Below, one piece after another: positions 1 through 7,342 of a DNA stretch of 37,851 nucleotides. The position numbers and the translations under genes are program-made. Source of the DNA: Janthinobacterium sp. UMAB-56. Lineage in GTDB: Bacteria; Pseudomonadota; Gammaproteobacteria; Burkholderiales; Burkholderiaceae_D. The stretch is from positions 284,963-322,813 of the forward strand of contig NZ_LT607652.1 of the NCBI RefSeq assembly GCF_900095265.1. Direction: 5' to 3'. The notes beneath the pieces are model-generated. The model worked only from the letters and a program-made list of their open reading frames with translations. It was not told where the DNA came from and did not search any database. Position 1 is the first letter of the stretch. Every line of letters starts with the position of its first letter.

Positions 1-1697
1 ATGATCTTGGCGATCAGGCCTTGCGGTGCGGCAGGCGCGGCCACCGGAGCCGGTTTCGCTTCGACAGGCTTGCGCTCGACCAGCGGTGCCGGCTGGTCAG
101 GGGTGATCGTCTTGACGACGGCTTCCTGGCGCGGCTTGGCTTCTTCCTTCTGGCGCTTGCTGTAAGCCATGTCGGTTTCAGCGCTTTCGGCCAGGTTGTA
201 GCTGGCTTGGCTGTCTTCCAGACGCGGATCGTCGTGCTTGATGCGTTCCAGCTTGTAGTGTGGCGTTTCCAGATGCTTGTTCGGGATCAGGATCACGGCG
301 ATGCGGTGGCGGTTCTCGATCTTCAGCACTTCGCCGCGCTTTTCGTTGAGCAGGAAGGCGCCCACGTCCACGGGCACTTGCACGTGGATGGTGGCCGAGT
401 TTTCCTTCATCGCCTCTTCCTGGATGATGCGCAGCACCTGCAGGGCGGACGATTCCGTATCGCGGATGTGGCCGGTGCCGGAGCAGCGCGGGCACGTCAC
501 GTGCGAACCTTCGGACAGCGAAGGGCGCAGGCGCTGGCGCGACAGTTCCATCAGGCCGAAGCGGGAGATCTTGCCCATTTGTACACGGGCACGGTCATGG
601 TGCAGCGCATCTTTCAGGCGCTGTTCCACTTCGCGCTGGTTTTTTGCCACTTCCATGTCGATGAAGTCGATGACGATCAAGCCGCCCAAGTCGCGCAAAC
701 GCAACTGGCGGGCCACTTCTTCGGCCGCTTCGCAGTTGGTGTTGAAGGCGGTGGTCTCGATGTCCGAGCCGCGCGTGGCGCGGGCCGAGTTGACGTCGAC
801 GGACACCAGCGCTTCGGTATGGTCGATCACGATGGCGCCGCCCGATGGCAGCGGCACGGTGCGGCTGTACGCCGTTTCAATCTGGTGTTCGATCTGGAAG
901 CGCGAGAACAGCGGCACGTCGTCGCTGTAGCGTTTTACGCGGTGCACCATGTCGGGCATCACGTGGCTCATGAACTGGTGCGCCTGGTCGTAGATTTCGT
1001 CGGTGTCGATCAGGATTTCGCCGATGTCGGGCTGGAAGTAGTCGCGGATGGCGCGGATGACGAGCGAGGATTCCTGGTAGATCAGGAAAGCGCCGTTGGC
1101 CGACTTGCCGGCACCCTCGATGGCGCGCCACAGTTGCATCAGGTAATTCAAGTCCCACTGCAGTTCATCGACGTTGCGGCCGATGCCGGCCGTGCGGGCA
1201 ATGACGGACATGCCAGCAGGCAAGTCCAGTTTATCCATGGTTTCGCGCAATTCCTGGCGCTCTTCACCTTCCACGCGGCGCGATACGCCACCGCCACGCG
1301 GGTTGTTCGGCATCAAGACCAGGTAACGGCCGGCCAGCGAGACGAAGGAAGTCAGGGCGGCGCCCTTGTTGCCGCGCTCTTCTTTTTCCACCTGGACCAT
1401 GATTTCCTGGCCTTCGCGCAGCGCTTCCTTGACGGAAGCGTTACGCACATCCACGCCTTCGCGGAAGTACGTGCGGGCAACTTCCTTGAAAGGCAGGAAG
1501 CCGTGGCGGTCTTCGCCATAGCTGACGAAGCACGCTTCGAGCGATGGCTCGATGCGCGTGATGACGCCCTTGTAGATGTTGGATTTGCGCTGTTCGCGCC
1601 CGGCTGTCTCGATATCGATGTCGATCAGTTTTTGTCCGTCGACAATCGCTACGCGCAGTTCTTCTTGCTGCGTGGCATTAAACAACATGCGTTTCAT
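1..1697 (-). CDS. rne: Ribonuclease E, N-terminal catalytic half (3' end outside window)
   Basis: This is the endoribonuclease that starts bulk mRNA decay and processes rRNA and tRNA precursors, and it scaffolds the degradosome. Reading leftward from the ATG at 1697, the protein begins [10 protein letters not shown]. The S1 RNA-binding region lies at about residues 37-120. Catalytic aspartates are visible at D301 (SVDVNS) and D344 (IVIDFIDM). The zinc-link motif CPRCSGTG has its cysteines at 402 and 405. These positions are within two residues of E. coli RNase E, which makes the call firm and separates it from RNase G. A GGAG ribosome-binding site lies 8 bases before the ATG. About 565 codons are present and the frame is still open at base 1, where the Pro/Ala-rich scaffold domain begins. 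Divergence from rluC matches the E. coli arrangement. Confidence 0.97.
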   Translation of the reverse strand, partial: MKRMLFNATQQEELRVAIVDGQKLIDIDIETAGREQRKSNIYKGVITRIEPSLEACFVSYGEDRHGFLPFKEVARTYFREGVDVRNASVKEALREGQEIMVQVEKEERGNKGAALTSFVSLAGRYLVLMPNNPRGGGVSRRVEGEERQELRETMDKLDLPAGMSVIARTAGIGRNVDELQWDLNYLMQLWRAIEGAGKSANGAFLIYQESSLVIRAIRDYFQPDIGEILIDTDEIYDQAHQFMSHVMPDMVHRVKRYSDDVPLFSRFQIEHQIETAYSRTVPLPSGGAIVIDHTEALVSVDVNSARATRGSDIETTAFNTNCEAAEEVARQLRLRDLGGLIVIDFIDMEVAKNQREVEQRLKDALHHDRARVQMGKISRFGLMELSRQRLRPSLSEGSHVTCPRCSGTGHIRDTESSALQVLRIIQEEAMKENSATIHVQVPVDVGAFLLNEKRGEVLKIENRHRIAVILIPNKHLETPHYKLERIKHDDPRLEDSQASYNLAESAETDMAYSKRQKEEAKPRQEAVVKTITPDQPAPLVERKPVEAKPAPVAAPAAPQGLIAKI

Positions 1698-2377
1698 TTT
1701 TATAACTCCGCGACCCGTAGGCCATCTCAAAGCCGCTTCCGGGGAAGCGGCGAAAGTACAGGGATATATGCGAGAACGGGAGTGCTGGCGGGGGAAATGC
1801 CTTAGCGTGCGGAGCAACAACGCGTACGAGGTATACGTTACGGCCGCAACAGGCGCGGTGAGGTCGATCGTCATGCCGAGTGCACAGGACACCTGCAACG
1901 CATCTGAAACAGCCCGGAGGTCGGGGGCAGAGAATGCAAGTGGTCAGCAAATTCAGAGCCAAATCGTTAGCCGGCTCATTACAGGGATCGCGATGGCGAG
2001 GCTTGGCCTCAGCCTATTCATCGACAACCTCAGGTGGCCGCATACGGGGTTTGGCGAAAACGGCAAGCGTTATCAACTTCATCAACCCGCGAGCCCGACT
2101 CGATAAGTCGCGCTAACGGGTACTTATCCTTATAATCCCACACTCACTTCTGCATCTCCACGCGTTATCCGATTACAACTACGGTGCAACCTTGATTCGC
2201 GCAGCGATGGTGCATATACATTTTTTTCCACCGAATTTGCAATTTGGCGAGGCCGGTGGAGACGCCCCTGTGTAAAATGTGCTTTTATTCTTACACTCGC
2301 AGCAGCCAGGGCCGCAGCAAAAACAATTATATATTCAAAATGAAGGACTTAGAGAGATTTCTGGGAAGACATAGTAA
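1698..2377. other. Long divergent intergenic region between rne and rluC
   Basis: This 680-bp stretch holds no convincing protein gene. Open frames in it are short and lack ribosome-binding sites or recognisable sequence. It should contain the rne leader and promoter on the minus strand and the rluC promoter on the plus strand. The clearest plus-strand -10 hexamer is TATAAT at 2131-2136, but no good -35 box is spaced correctly before it, so a start there is unproven. A second weak -10-like TAAAAT sits at 2273-2278. The stretch before rluC (2320-2377) is noticeably richer in A and T than the surrounding genes. Confidence 0.5.
1732..1751 (-). promoter_or_regulatory. Stem-loop in the rne leader
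   Basis: A perfect 8-bp inverted repeat (GCCGCTTC / GAAGCGGC) with a 4-base loop lies 34 bases upstream of the rne start codon, in the part of the region that must be transcribed as the rne 5' untranslated leader. No T-run follows it, so it does not look like a terminator. In enterobacteria RNase E represses itself through structured leader hairpins. A similar role here is inference only. Confidence 0.45.
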
Positions 2378-3373
2378 ATGAAGAGTCAAAATGATGTTGT
2401 TCCCCCTTCAACACCCCCGGTTCAGCCGCAAGCCCAATTCGTAACGATTGCCGAGGAAGAAGCAGGCCAGCGCATCGACAACTACTTATTAAGAGTGTGC
2501 AAGGGAGTGCCTAAAAGCCACATCTACCGGATATTGCGATCGGGAGAAGTGCGGGTTAATAAAGGCCGTATCGATCAGTTGTACCGTCTCGCCGCCGGCG
2601 ACGTGGTGCGTATTCCTCCCGTGCGCGTGGCCGAAAAGGCGCCCACGGGTGCGCCGGCCGCCGAATTCAAGATCATTTTTGAAGATGCGCAACTGCTCGT
2701 CATCGACAAGCCGGCCGGCGTGGCCGTGCATGGCGGCTCGGGCGTCTCGTTCGGCGTGATCGAGCAATTGCGCGCTTCGCGCCCCGACGCCAAGTTTTTG
2801 GAACTGGTACACCGCCTGGACCGCGACACGTCCGGCTTGCTGTTGCTGGCCAAGAAGCGTACGGCCTTGACGAATTTGCACGAGCAGATGCGCGACGGCG
2901 TCACGGACAAGCGCTACCTGGTGCTGGTGGCTGGCGACTGGAAGAATGCGCGCCAGCATATCAAGTTGCCGCTGCATAAATATACGACGGCCGAAGGCGA
3001 ACGCCGGGTGGCCGTGCAGGCTGACGGCCTGGCGTCGCACACGGTGTTTTCACTGTTGCATAAATATCACAACTTCGCCTTGCTGGAAGCGGAATTGAAG
3101 ACGGGGCGCACACACCAGATTCGCGTGCATCTGTCCTCGTCCGGTTTCCCCATCGCCGGCGACGATAAATATGGCGACTTTGGCCTCAACCGTGCCCTGT
3201 TGAAAGCCGACAGCACGCGCGGCGCCCTGAAACGGATGTTCCTGCACGCGCACCAGATCACGTTTACGCATCCGGAGACGGGCAAGACGATGACCCTGAA
3301 CGCGCCGCTGGCCGCCGAATGCGAGCGTTTCTTGGTAAGCTTGGGCAAACCCTTGGCCGTTGCCGCACGCTAA
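2378..3373 (+). CDS. rluC: 23S rRNA pseudouridine synthase RluC
   Basis: The enzyme isomerises specific uridines of 23S rRNA to pseudouridine (positions 955, 2504 and 2580 in E. coli). The 331-residue protein has an N-terminal S4 RNA-binding domain at about residues 25-85 (QRIDNYLLRVCKGVPKSHIY, then SGEVRVNKGR). The RluA-family catalytic domain carries HRLDRDTSG, with the catalytic aspartate at D148, and a later TGRTHQIRVHL motif. Length and the divergent position next to rne both match E. coli rluC. The N-terminus is slightly extended by a Pro-rich stretch. The next gene starts 75 bases downstream in the same direction, so the two are probably co-transcribed. Confidence 0.95.
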   Translation: MKSQNDVVPPSTPPVQPQAQFVTIAEEEAGQRIDNYLLRVCKGVPKSHIYRILRSGEVRVNKGRIDQLYRLAAGDVVRIPPVRVAEKAPTGAPAAEFKIIFEDAQLLVIDKPAGVAVHGGSGVSFGVIEQLRASRPDAKFLELVHRLDRDTSGLLLLAKKRTALTNLHEQMRDGVTDKRYLVLVAGDWKNARQHIKLPLHKYTTAEGERRVAVQADGLASHTVFSLLHKYHNFALLEAELKTGRTHQIRVHLSSSGFPIAGDDKYGDFGLNRALLKADSTRGALKRMFLHAHQITFTHPETGKTMTLNAPLAAECERFLVSLGKPLAVAAR

Positions 3374-3448
3374 ATATCCACCATGTGCGCGTCACACTAC
3401 TCATAAGGTAGTCAGTCGCCATCATTCATTCTCAAGGAGCCGCCGGCT

Positions 3449-4123
3449 ATGCCGTCGGGAAACATGGCAAGAAAGCAATTTGATCTGATCGTTTTCGATT
3501 GGGACGGTACCTTGATAGACAGTACCTCGACCATCGTCAAGTGCATTCAGGCTTCGGCCAAAGACCTGGGCTTGCCAATTCCCACCGAGTTGCTGGCTTC
3601 GCACGTGATCGGCCTGGGCTTGCAGGAAGCGATGCAGCTGGTGATGCCCGACGTGGAACCGAAATACCATGCGCGCATGGCGGAACGCTACCGTTATCAC
3701 TATCTGTCGCGTGACCACGAACTGGCGCTGTTTCCCGGCGTGCACGAGATGCTGCAGGAATTGTCGCAGCAAGCCTATTTTCTTGCCGTCGCCACGGGCA
3801 AGAGCCGCGTCGGCCTGAACCGCTCCTTGAATGCCGTCAGGCTGCTGTCGCTGTTTGATGCGACGCGCTGCGCCGATGAAACTTTTTCCAAGCCCCATCC
3901 GGCCATGCTGCAGGAGCTGACGCGCGAACTGGGGCAGGATATGCGCCGCACCGTGATGATCGGCGACACCAGTCATGATTTGTTGATGGCAAGCAATGCA
4001 GGTGCGGCCAGTATTGCCGTAGAGTATGGAGCGCATCCGGTGGAGCAGTTGCAGGCCTGTAATCCCCTGTATTCGGCCGCCACGGTGGCTGATCTGCATC
4101 AATGGCTGAGCGAGCACGCATGA
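3449..4123 (+). CDS. HAD-family hydrolase, phosphoglycolate-phosphatase-like
   Basis: This is a haloacid-dehalogenase superfamily phosphatase of 224 residues. Motif I is FDWDGTLIDS with nucleophile D17 and acid/base D19. Motif II is the threonine in VATGKS, the motif III lysine is in FSKPHP, and motif IV is GDTSHD. The alpha-helical cap between motifs I and II is typical of subfamily IA, which includes Gph and related nucleotide phosphatases. The substrate cannot be read from sequence. AAGGAG lies 9 bases before the chosen ATG. An internal ATG at 3464 would remove five residues. The gene overlaps the next start (ATGA), indicating translational coupling with the Rieske protein. Its place between rluC and the Rieske/sppA genes is, as I recall, common in betaproteobacteria. 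Confidence 0.88.
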   Translation: MPSGNMARKQFDLIVFDWDGTLIDSTSTIVKCIQASAKDLGLPIPTELLASHVIGLGLQEAMQLVMPDVEPKYHARMAERYRYHYLSRDHELALFPGVHEMLQELSQQAYFLAVATGKSRVGLNRSLNAVRLLSLFDATRCADETFSKPHPAMLQELTRELGQDMRRTVMIGDTSHDLLMASNAGAASIAVEYGAHPVEQLQACNPLYSAATVADLHQWLSEHA

Positions 4124-4497
4124 TGGGTGATGTTGTCGACATTTTCATTTGCGCCGCCGACGCCGTGGCCGATGGCGGCAAGGGCGTGCGCTTTCCCGTC
4201 TCGGCTGCCGGCGAAGCGACCACCGGCTTTGTCGTGCGCCATGGCGGCAAGGCGTATGGTTACCTGAACCGCTGCGCCCACGTGCCCATCGAACTGGACT
4301 GGGCCGAGGGCGAGTTTTTCGAGTCCAGCGGCTTGTACCTGATGTGTTCGACGCATGGCGCCATCTATGTGCCGGAAAGCGGCCTGTGCGCGGGCGGTCC
4401 CTGCAAGGGGGGGCGCTTGCGTCCGATTGCCGTGTCCGAGCGCGATGGTCAGCTGTACTGGCAACCCGACGAGTATGTCCAGCCACTGTCGGCCTGA
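4120..4497 (+). CDS. Rieske [2Fe-2S] domain protein
   Basis: A small single-domain Rieske protein of 125 residues. The cluster ligands are Cys52 and His54 (CAH) and Cys76 and His79 (CSTH), in the right order and spacing for a [2Fe-2S] centre. It has no membrane segment or signal peptide, so it is probably a cytoplasmic ferredoxin-like electron carrier or a small-oxygenase component. The electron partner is not visible nearby. The start at 4120 overlaps the stop of the HAD gene as ATGA. An in-frame ATG at 4102 would add six residues inside the upstream gene. The sppA gene follows after 39 bases, in the same direction. A cellular role is not established for this subgroup. Confidence 0.85.
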   Translation: MMGDVVDIFICAADAVADGGKGVRFPVSAAGEATTGFVVRHGGKAYGYLNRCAHVPIELDWAEGEFFESSGLYLMCSTHGAIYVPESGLCAGGPCKGGRLRPIAVSERDGQLYWQPDEYVQPLSA

Positions 4498-4536
4498 GGC
4501 AAGGGCAGGCCTTCTGTAATTTAAGTAAAGTGAACC

Positions 4537-5538
4537 ATGAGCGATAACACGAATGACAAGCTGGACAGCAGAGCGCCAGGCGCCGGCCACGGCGCCCCTG
4601 CGGGAAACTGGGAGCGCGACGTGCTGGAAAAGCTGGTATTTGCCACTTTGCAAGAGCAACGCGCACACCGCCGCTGGAGCATCTTCTTCAAGGTCTTCGG
4701 CCTGCTGATCGTGCTGTTCGCCCTGTGGGTATTCTATGATTACAACACGGCCGACGACAGCGAGACCCTGGGCCGCCACACGGCCCTGATCGACATCAGT
4801 GGCGCCATCGAGTCCGAAGGCAGCGGCTCGGCCGCCGTCGTCATCCCCGCATTGGACAAGGCGTTTTCCGATGCCGGTTCCGTGGCCGTGGTGCTGCATA
4901 TTAATAGTCCGGGCGGCAGTCCCGTGCAGGCCGGTATGATCGTCGATGAGATGCAGCGCCTGCGCAAGGGCTATCCTGACAAGCCCTTGTATGTGGTGGT
5001 CGATGAAATGTGCGCCTCGGGTGGCTATTACATCGCCGCCGCCGCCGACCGCATCTACGTCAACAAGGCCAGCGTGGTCGGTTCCATCGGCGTGCTGATG
5101 GATGGCTTCGGCTTTACGGGCGTGATGGAAAAGGTCGGCGTCGAGCGCCGTTTGCTGACGGCGGGCGAAAACAAGGGCTTCATGGACCCGTTCAGCCCCT
5201 TGAGTGAAAAACACAAGGCGTATGCGCAAGGCATGCTCAATGAAATTCACCAGCAATTCATCGAGGTGGTGCGTGCGGGACGGGGCAAGCGCCTGAAGGA
5301 AACGGCCGATACCTTCTCCGGCCTGTACTGGACGGGCGCGAAAGCCGTGGAAATGGGTCTGGCCGACGATTTCGGCACGGTCGACAGCGTGGCGCGCGAT
5401 GTCGTCAAGGCGGAAGACATCGTCGATTACACGCAGCATGAAGGCTTGCCGGAACGGGTGCTGAAGAAGTTTGGTGCCGCCATGGGCGCCGGCGCCATGA
5501 AGGCGGCCGTGCAGCAGTCACAACCGGCGTTGCGCTGA
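4537..5538 (+). CDS. sppA: Signal peptide peptidase SppA, 36K type (peptidase family S49)
   Basis: A membrane-anchored serine protease that degrades signal peptides left in the membrane after secretion. The 333-residue protein has one transmembrane helix at about residues 48-68 (FFKVFGLLIVLFALWVFYDY), followed by a soluble S49 domain. The predicted Ser-Lys dyad is S161 in CASGGYY and K213 in AGENKG. The 52-residue spacing equals that in the short Bacillus SppA type, and the oxyanion segment INSPGG is present. It is half the length of E. coli SppA (67K), as expected for the single-domain form. The ribosome-binding site is weak. A hairpin follows the stop codon at 5552-5571. It is probably the last gene of the rluC-HAD-Rieske-sppA group. 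Confidence 0.92.
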   Translation: MSDNTNDKLDSRAPGAGHGAPAGNWERDVLEKLVFATLQEQRAHRRWSIFFKVFGLLIVLFALWVFYDYNTADDSETLGRHTALIDISGAIESEGSGSAAVVIPALDKAFSDAGSVAVVLHINSPGGSPVQAGMIVDEMQRLRKGYPDKPLYVVVDEMCASGGYYIAAAADRIYVNKASVVGSIGVLMDGFGFTGVMEKVGVERRLLTAGENKGFMDPFSPLSEKHKAYAQGMLNEIHQQFIEVVRAGRGKRLKETADTFSGLYWTGAKAVEMGLADDFGTVDSVARDVVKAEDIVDYTQHEGLPERVLKKFGAAMGAGAMKAAVQQSQPALR

Positions 5539-5551
5539 GGATATCACTCTT

Positions 5552-5571
5552 GGCTGGCTGGCAAGCCAGTC
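5552..5571 (+). terminator. Hairpin after sppA, possible weak terminator
   Basis: GGCTGGCT pairs with AGCCAGTC (8 bp with one G-T pair) around a GGCA loop, 13 bases after the sppA stop. A short T-run (ATTTTC) only appears about 8 bases later, so termination efficiency is uncertain. Confidence 0.4.
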
Positions 5572-5603
5572 GAGAACGATTTTCATTAAGATGGCAAATT
5601 GGC

Positions 5604-5631
5604 TTGAAAATGGGGCTGCTTGGGCTATAGT
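5604..5631 (+). promoter_or_regulatory. Sigma-70-type promoter for a candidate small RNA
   Basis: TTGAAA at 5604-5609 and TATAGT at 5626-5631 are separated by 16 bases, a good housekeeping promoter. The start of transcription would fall near 5638. No credible protein gene follows before the terminator at 5777-5809. Confidence 0.6.
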
Positions 5632-5637
5632 GAAAGC

Positions 5638-5810
5638 GTAGTTCTTTTCAAGGAGGGGCGATATATTAATTATGTTGTCAGTACTAACTTGATCAGCAGG
5701 TCTTGGAGCTACTCGCCGCATCGCAGATGTGGTTTTGAGTGAATTTACATTCCTCACTAAAGTCCCGTTGGGGCTTGGAAGCGGCGGCGCAATGCCGCCG
5801 TTTCCTTTTG
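5638..5810 (+). ncRNA. Candidate structured small RNA of unknown family
   Basis: This is a stretch of about 170 nt bounded by a good promoter and a strong intrinsic terminator, with no convincing reading frame. Four hairpins can be drawn. CCGCATC/GATGTGG is at 5716-5732 with a GCA loop, AGTGA/TCACT at 5738-5758, and AAGTCCC/GGGGCTT at 5760-5776 with a GTT loop. The terminator stem abuts the last of these. The 5' part contains AAGGAGG at 5650-5656, followed at 5672 by a six-codon frame (MLSVLT) whose spacing is too long for a confident leader peptide. Several GGA triplets are present, but not in an arrangement that clearly marks an Rsm/Csr decoy. It does not resemble 6S, 4.5S or tmRNA as far as I can see. 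Because no gene follows on the plus strand for more than 700 bases, an independent trans-acting RNA is more likely than a riboswitch or leader. Confidence 0.5.
5777..5809 (+). terminator. Strong intrinsic terminator
   Basis: GGAAGCGGCGGC (5777-5788) pairs with GCCGCCGTTTCC (5794-5805) over 12 bp, including one G-T pair, with a 5-base loop. TTTT follows directly at 5806-5809. It faces the plus strand and closes the candidate small RNA. On the minus strand the stem is not followed by a T-run. Confidence 0.75.
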
Positions 5811-5908
5811 TGCGTCGTGCGTGCTCGATGGCGCGGTGTCCACGGATGGGGATGGGCGTGCGTGCAAGGCATGCGAGGGCGGGGCATGGCTGTTCGGGTG
5901 AGCCGCGC

Positions 5909-6286
5909 TCAGACGGCGCAGCCGTTGCAGTGCACTGGCTGGGGGCGGGCGCTTGCCTGTCGTGCTGGCGCTGCTGCCGCGTTGGCGCTGGAACTGCTGT
6001 CGGGCGGCAGCTCCGCCATGGCGGGCGCGCTTTCTTTCTCGGCAGTCGCATCCGCGTAGGCAAAACCGCCCAGTTCCAGCCAGCACATGAAATGGCATTG
6101 CGCCTCTGCATGCCAGTGCGTTTGGCTTGCCGGCGATGGTGGCGCGTCCGCCTCCTGCGGTGTCGGGGCATTGCTCCAGCGCGCCACGCCGAGCTGGACT
6201 TTATGCATGGCCGCCTGTTCTGCAGCGATGCGTTGGCGCATGTCGGTGATGCTGCCTTGTAAGGCGATGGTATCGGTATGCTTCAT
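5909..6286 (-). CDS. Hypothetical protein, cysteine pairs in low-complexity context
   Basis: I do not recognise this 125-residue protein. The start at 6286 is preceded by AAGGAC at good spacing (CAAGGACATCGT before ATG). The N-terminal 35 residues look helical and charged. The middle carries HWH (residues 57-59) and CHFMC (C64 and C68), and the very C-terminus is HCNGCAV (C120 and C123). Together these could bind a metal or form disulfides. Residues 82-115 are Ala/Ser/Pro-rich. There is no signal peptide or membrane segment. It lies alone on the minus strand, antiparallel to rsuA, with an inverted repeat at 6331-6350 in its upstream region. A competing plus-strand open frame here looks like a shadow. 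The reading frame may be real but unexpressed, hence the moderate confidence. Confidence 0.55.
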   Translation of the reverse strand: MKHTDTIALQGSITDMRQRIAAEQAAMHKVQLGVARWSNAPTPQEADAPPSPASQTHWHAEAQCHFMCWLELGGFAYADATAEKESAPAMAELPPDSSSSANAAAAPARQASARPQPVHCNGCAV

Positions 6287-6330
6287 ACGATGTCCTTGTC
6301 AGTGGTTGCCTGGTTATTATTCCTAAAGTG

Positions 6331-6350
6331 CGTTAGGCGGATTCCTAACG
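6331..6350. repeat. Operator-like inverted repeat upstream of the hypothetical gene
   Basis: CGTTAGG (6331-6337) and CCTAACG (6344-6350) form a perfect 7-bp inverted repeat around a 6-base spacer. A further half site, ATTCCTAA, occurs at 6319-6326 and again at 6341-6348. It lies 45-64 bases upstream of the minus-strand start at 6286, a plausible position for a regulator site. It has no T-run. Which protein binds, if any, is unknown. Confidence 0.4.
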
Positions 6351-6542
6351 AAGTTTCAGTCTATCAATGCGATATTCCGAGCGCTTGATTTATCTCAAAG
6401 GAATCAGCCATTTCTCGCCAAATCTCACCTTGTTCTTTTTGGTATTTCTGCTTGCTCTAAGGTTTCGTGCCGCTTGTACCGCCGCGCAGGCGCCAGGTGT
6501 CGCCGCTTCACGCTGCCAGCCGCTTCTGGTAAAGTCACGCCC

Positions 6543-7253
6543 ATGAGTAAATTATCCCTAGACCGCATCCTGCAATCGCAGGGTTTTGGCACCCGTAAAT
6601 ATTGTCGTTCCCTCATCGAAGATGGCGATGTCGTCATCGATGGCGTCACCCAGACCAATTACCGCACCACCGTCGAGACCGAAGGCCTGGTGCTGCATGT
6701 GTTTGAAGAAGAGTGGGTTTACCGCGCGCAGCTGTACCTGGCGCTGAACAAACCTGCCAATTTCGAATGTTCGCGCAAACCCAGCCATCATCCTGGCGTC
6801 TTGACCCTGTTGCCGGAACAATTCACCTGGCGCGAAGTCCAGCCCGTCGGCCGGCTCGACCACGACACGACCGGCATGCTCCTGATGTCCGACGATGGCC
6901 CATTTATCCATGCGCAATCGTCGCCGAAGCGTCACGTTCCGAAGATTTACCAAGCCACCACGCAGGAGCCCGTAACCGATGAACTGGTGGCGCAGCTATT
7001 GGCCGGCGTGCAATTGCACGACGAACCGGCGCCGCTGGCCGCCCTCGTGTGCGTTCAGCGCGGAGAATTCCAGCTGGAAATCGTGCTCGAGCAAGGCAAG
7101 TACCACCAGGTCAAGCGCATGCTGGCTGCCGCCGGCAACCATTGCAGCGCGCTGCACCGTTCGGCCATCGGCAGCCTGACCCTGGAGTCGCTGGGCATCG
7201 CCGAAGGCGAGTGGTGCTACCTGACTCCCGAGCAGATCGCCCTCCTGGCCTGA
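6543..7253 (+). CDS. rsuA: 16S rRNA pseudouridine(516) synthase RsuA
   Basis: The enzyme makes pseudouridine at position 516 of 16S rRNA. The 236-residue protein starts MSKLSLDRIL and has an S4 domain in residues 1-60. The RsuA-family catalytic domain has GRLDHDTTG with catalytic D106 (E. coli D102), and the later signature GKYHQVKRMLAAAGNH closely matches E. coli RsuA. The frame is open upstream to 6474, but that extension is Arg/Cys-rich and unlike the family, so the ATG at 6543 is preferred. There is no strong ribosome-binding site. RluB, RluE and RluF are related paralogues. The short length without a tail and the motif match favour RsuA. A terminator follows at 7272. Confidence 0.9.
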   Translation: MSKLSLDRILQSQGFGTRKYCRSLIEDGDVVIDGVTQTNYRTTVETEGLVLHVFEEEWVYRAQLYLALNKPANFECSRKPSHHPGVLTLLPEQFTWREVQPVGRLDHDTTGMLLMSDDGPFIHAQSSPKRHVPKIYQATTQEPVTDELVAQLLAGVQLHDEPAPLAALVCVQRGEFQLEIVLEQGKYHQVKRMLAAAGNHCSALHRSAIGSLTLESLGIAEGEWCYLTPEQIALLA

Positions 7254-7271
7254 TTTCCTCTTCATCGCGCC

Positions 7272-7296
7272 AAAGCCGGGAATCTCCCGGCTTTTT
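7272..7296 (+). terminator. Intrinsic terminator after rsuA
   Basis: AAAGCCGGGA (7272-7281) and TCCCGGCTTT (7285-7294) form a perfect 10-bp stem with a 3-base loop, and the T-run extends to 7296. It lies 19 bases after the rsuA stop and separates rsuA from the next gene. Confidence 0.85.
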
Positions 7297-7342
7297 GGCG
7301 TCTTTAGCCTCCATTGCCTGCATTTGACGAAGTTTCCCGCAC

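Noticed and set aside
21..1805. 594-codon plus-strand open frame at the window start
   Set aside because: Antisense of rne; the minus strand carries all RNase E catalytic motifs.
2131..2136. Perfect TATAAT as the rluC promoter
   Set aside because: No -35 hexamer at 16-18 bases upstream and about 240 bases before the gene; kept only as a note in the intergenic entry.
5672..5692. Six-codon leader peptide MLSVLT in the candidate small RNA
   Set aside because: The Shine-Dalgarno-like AAGGAGG is 15 bases away, too far, and no regulated gene follows.
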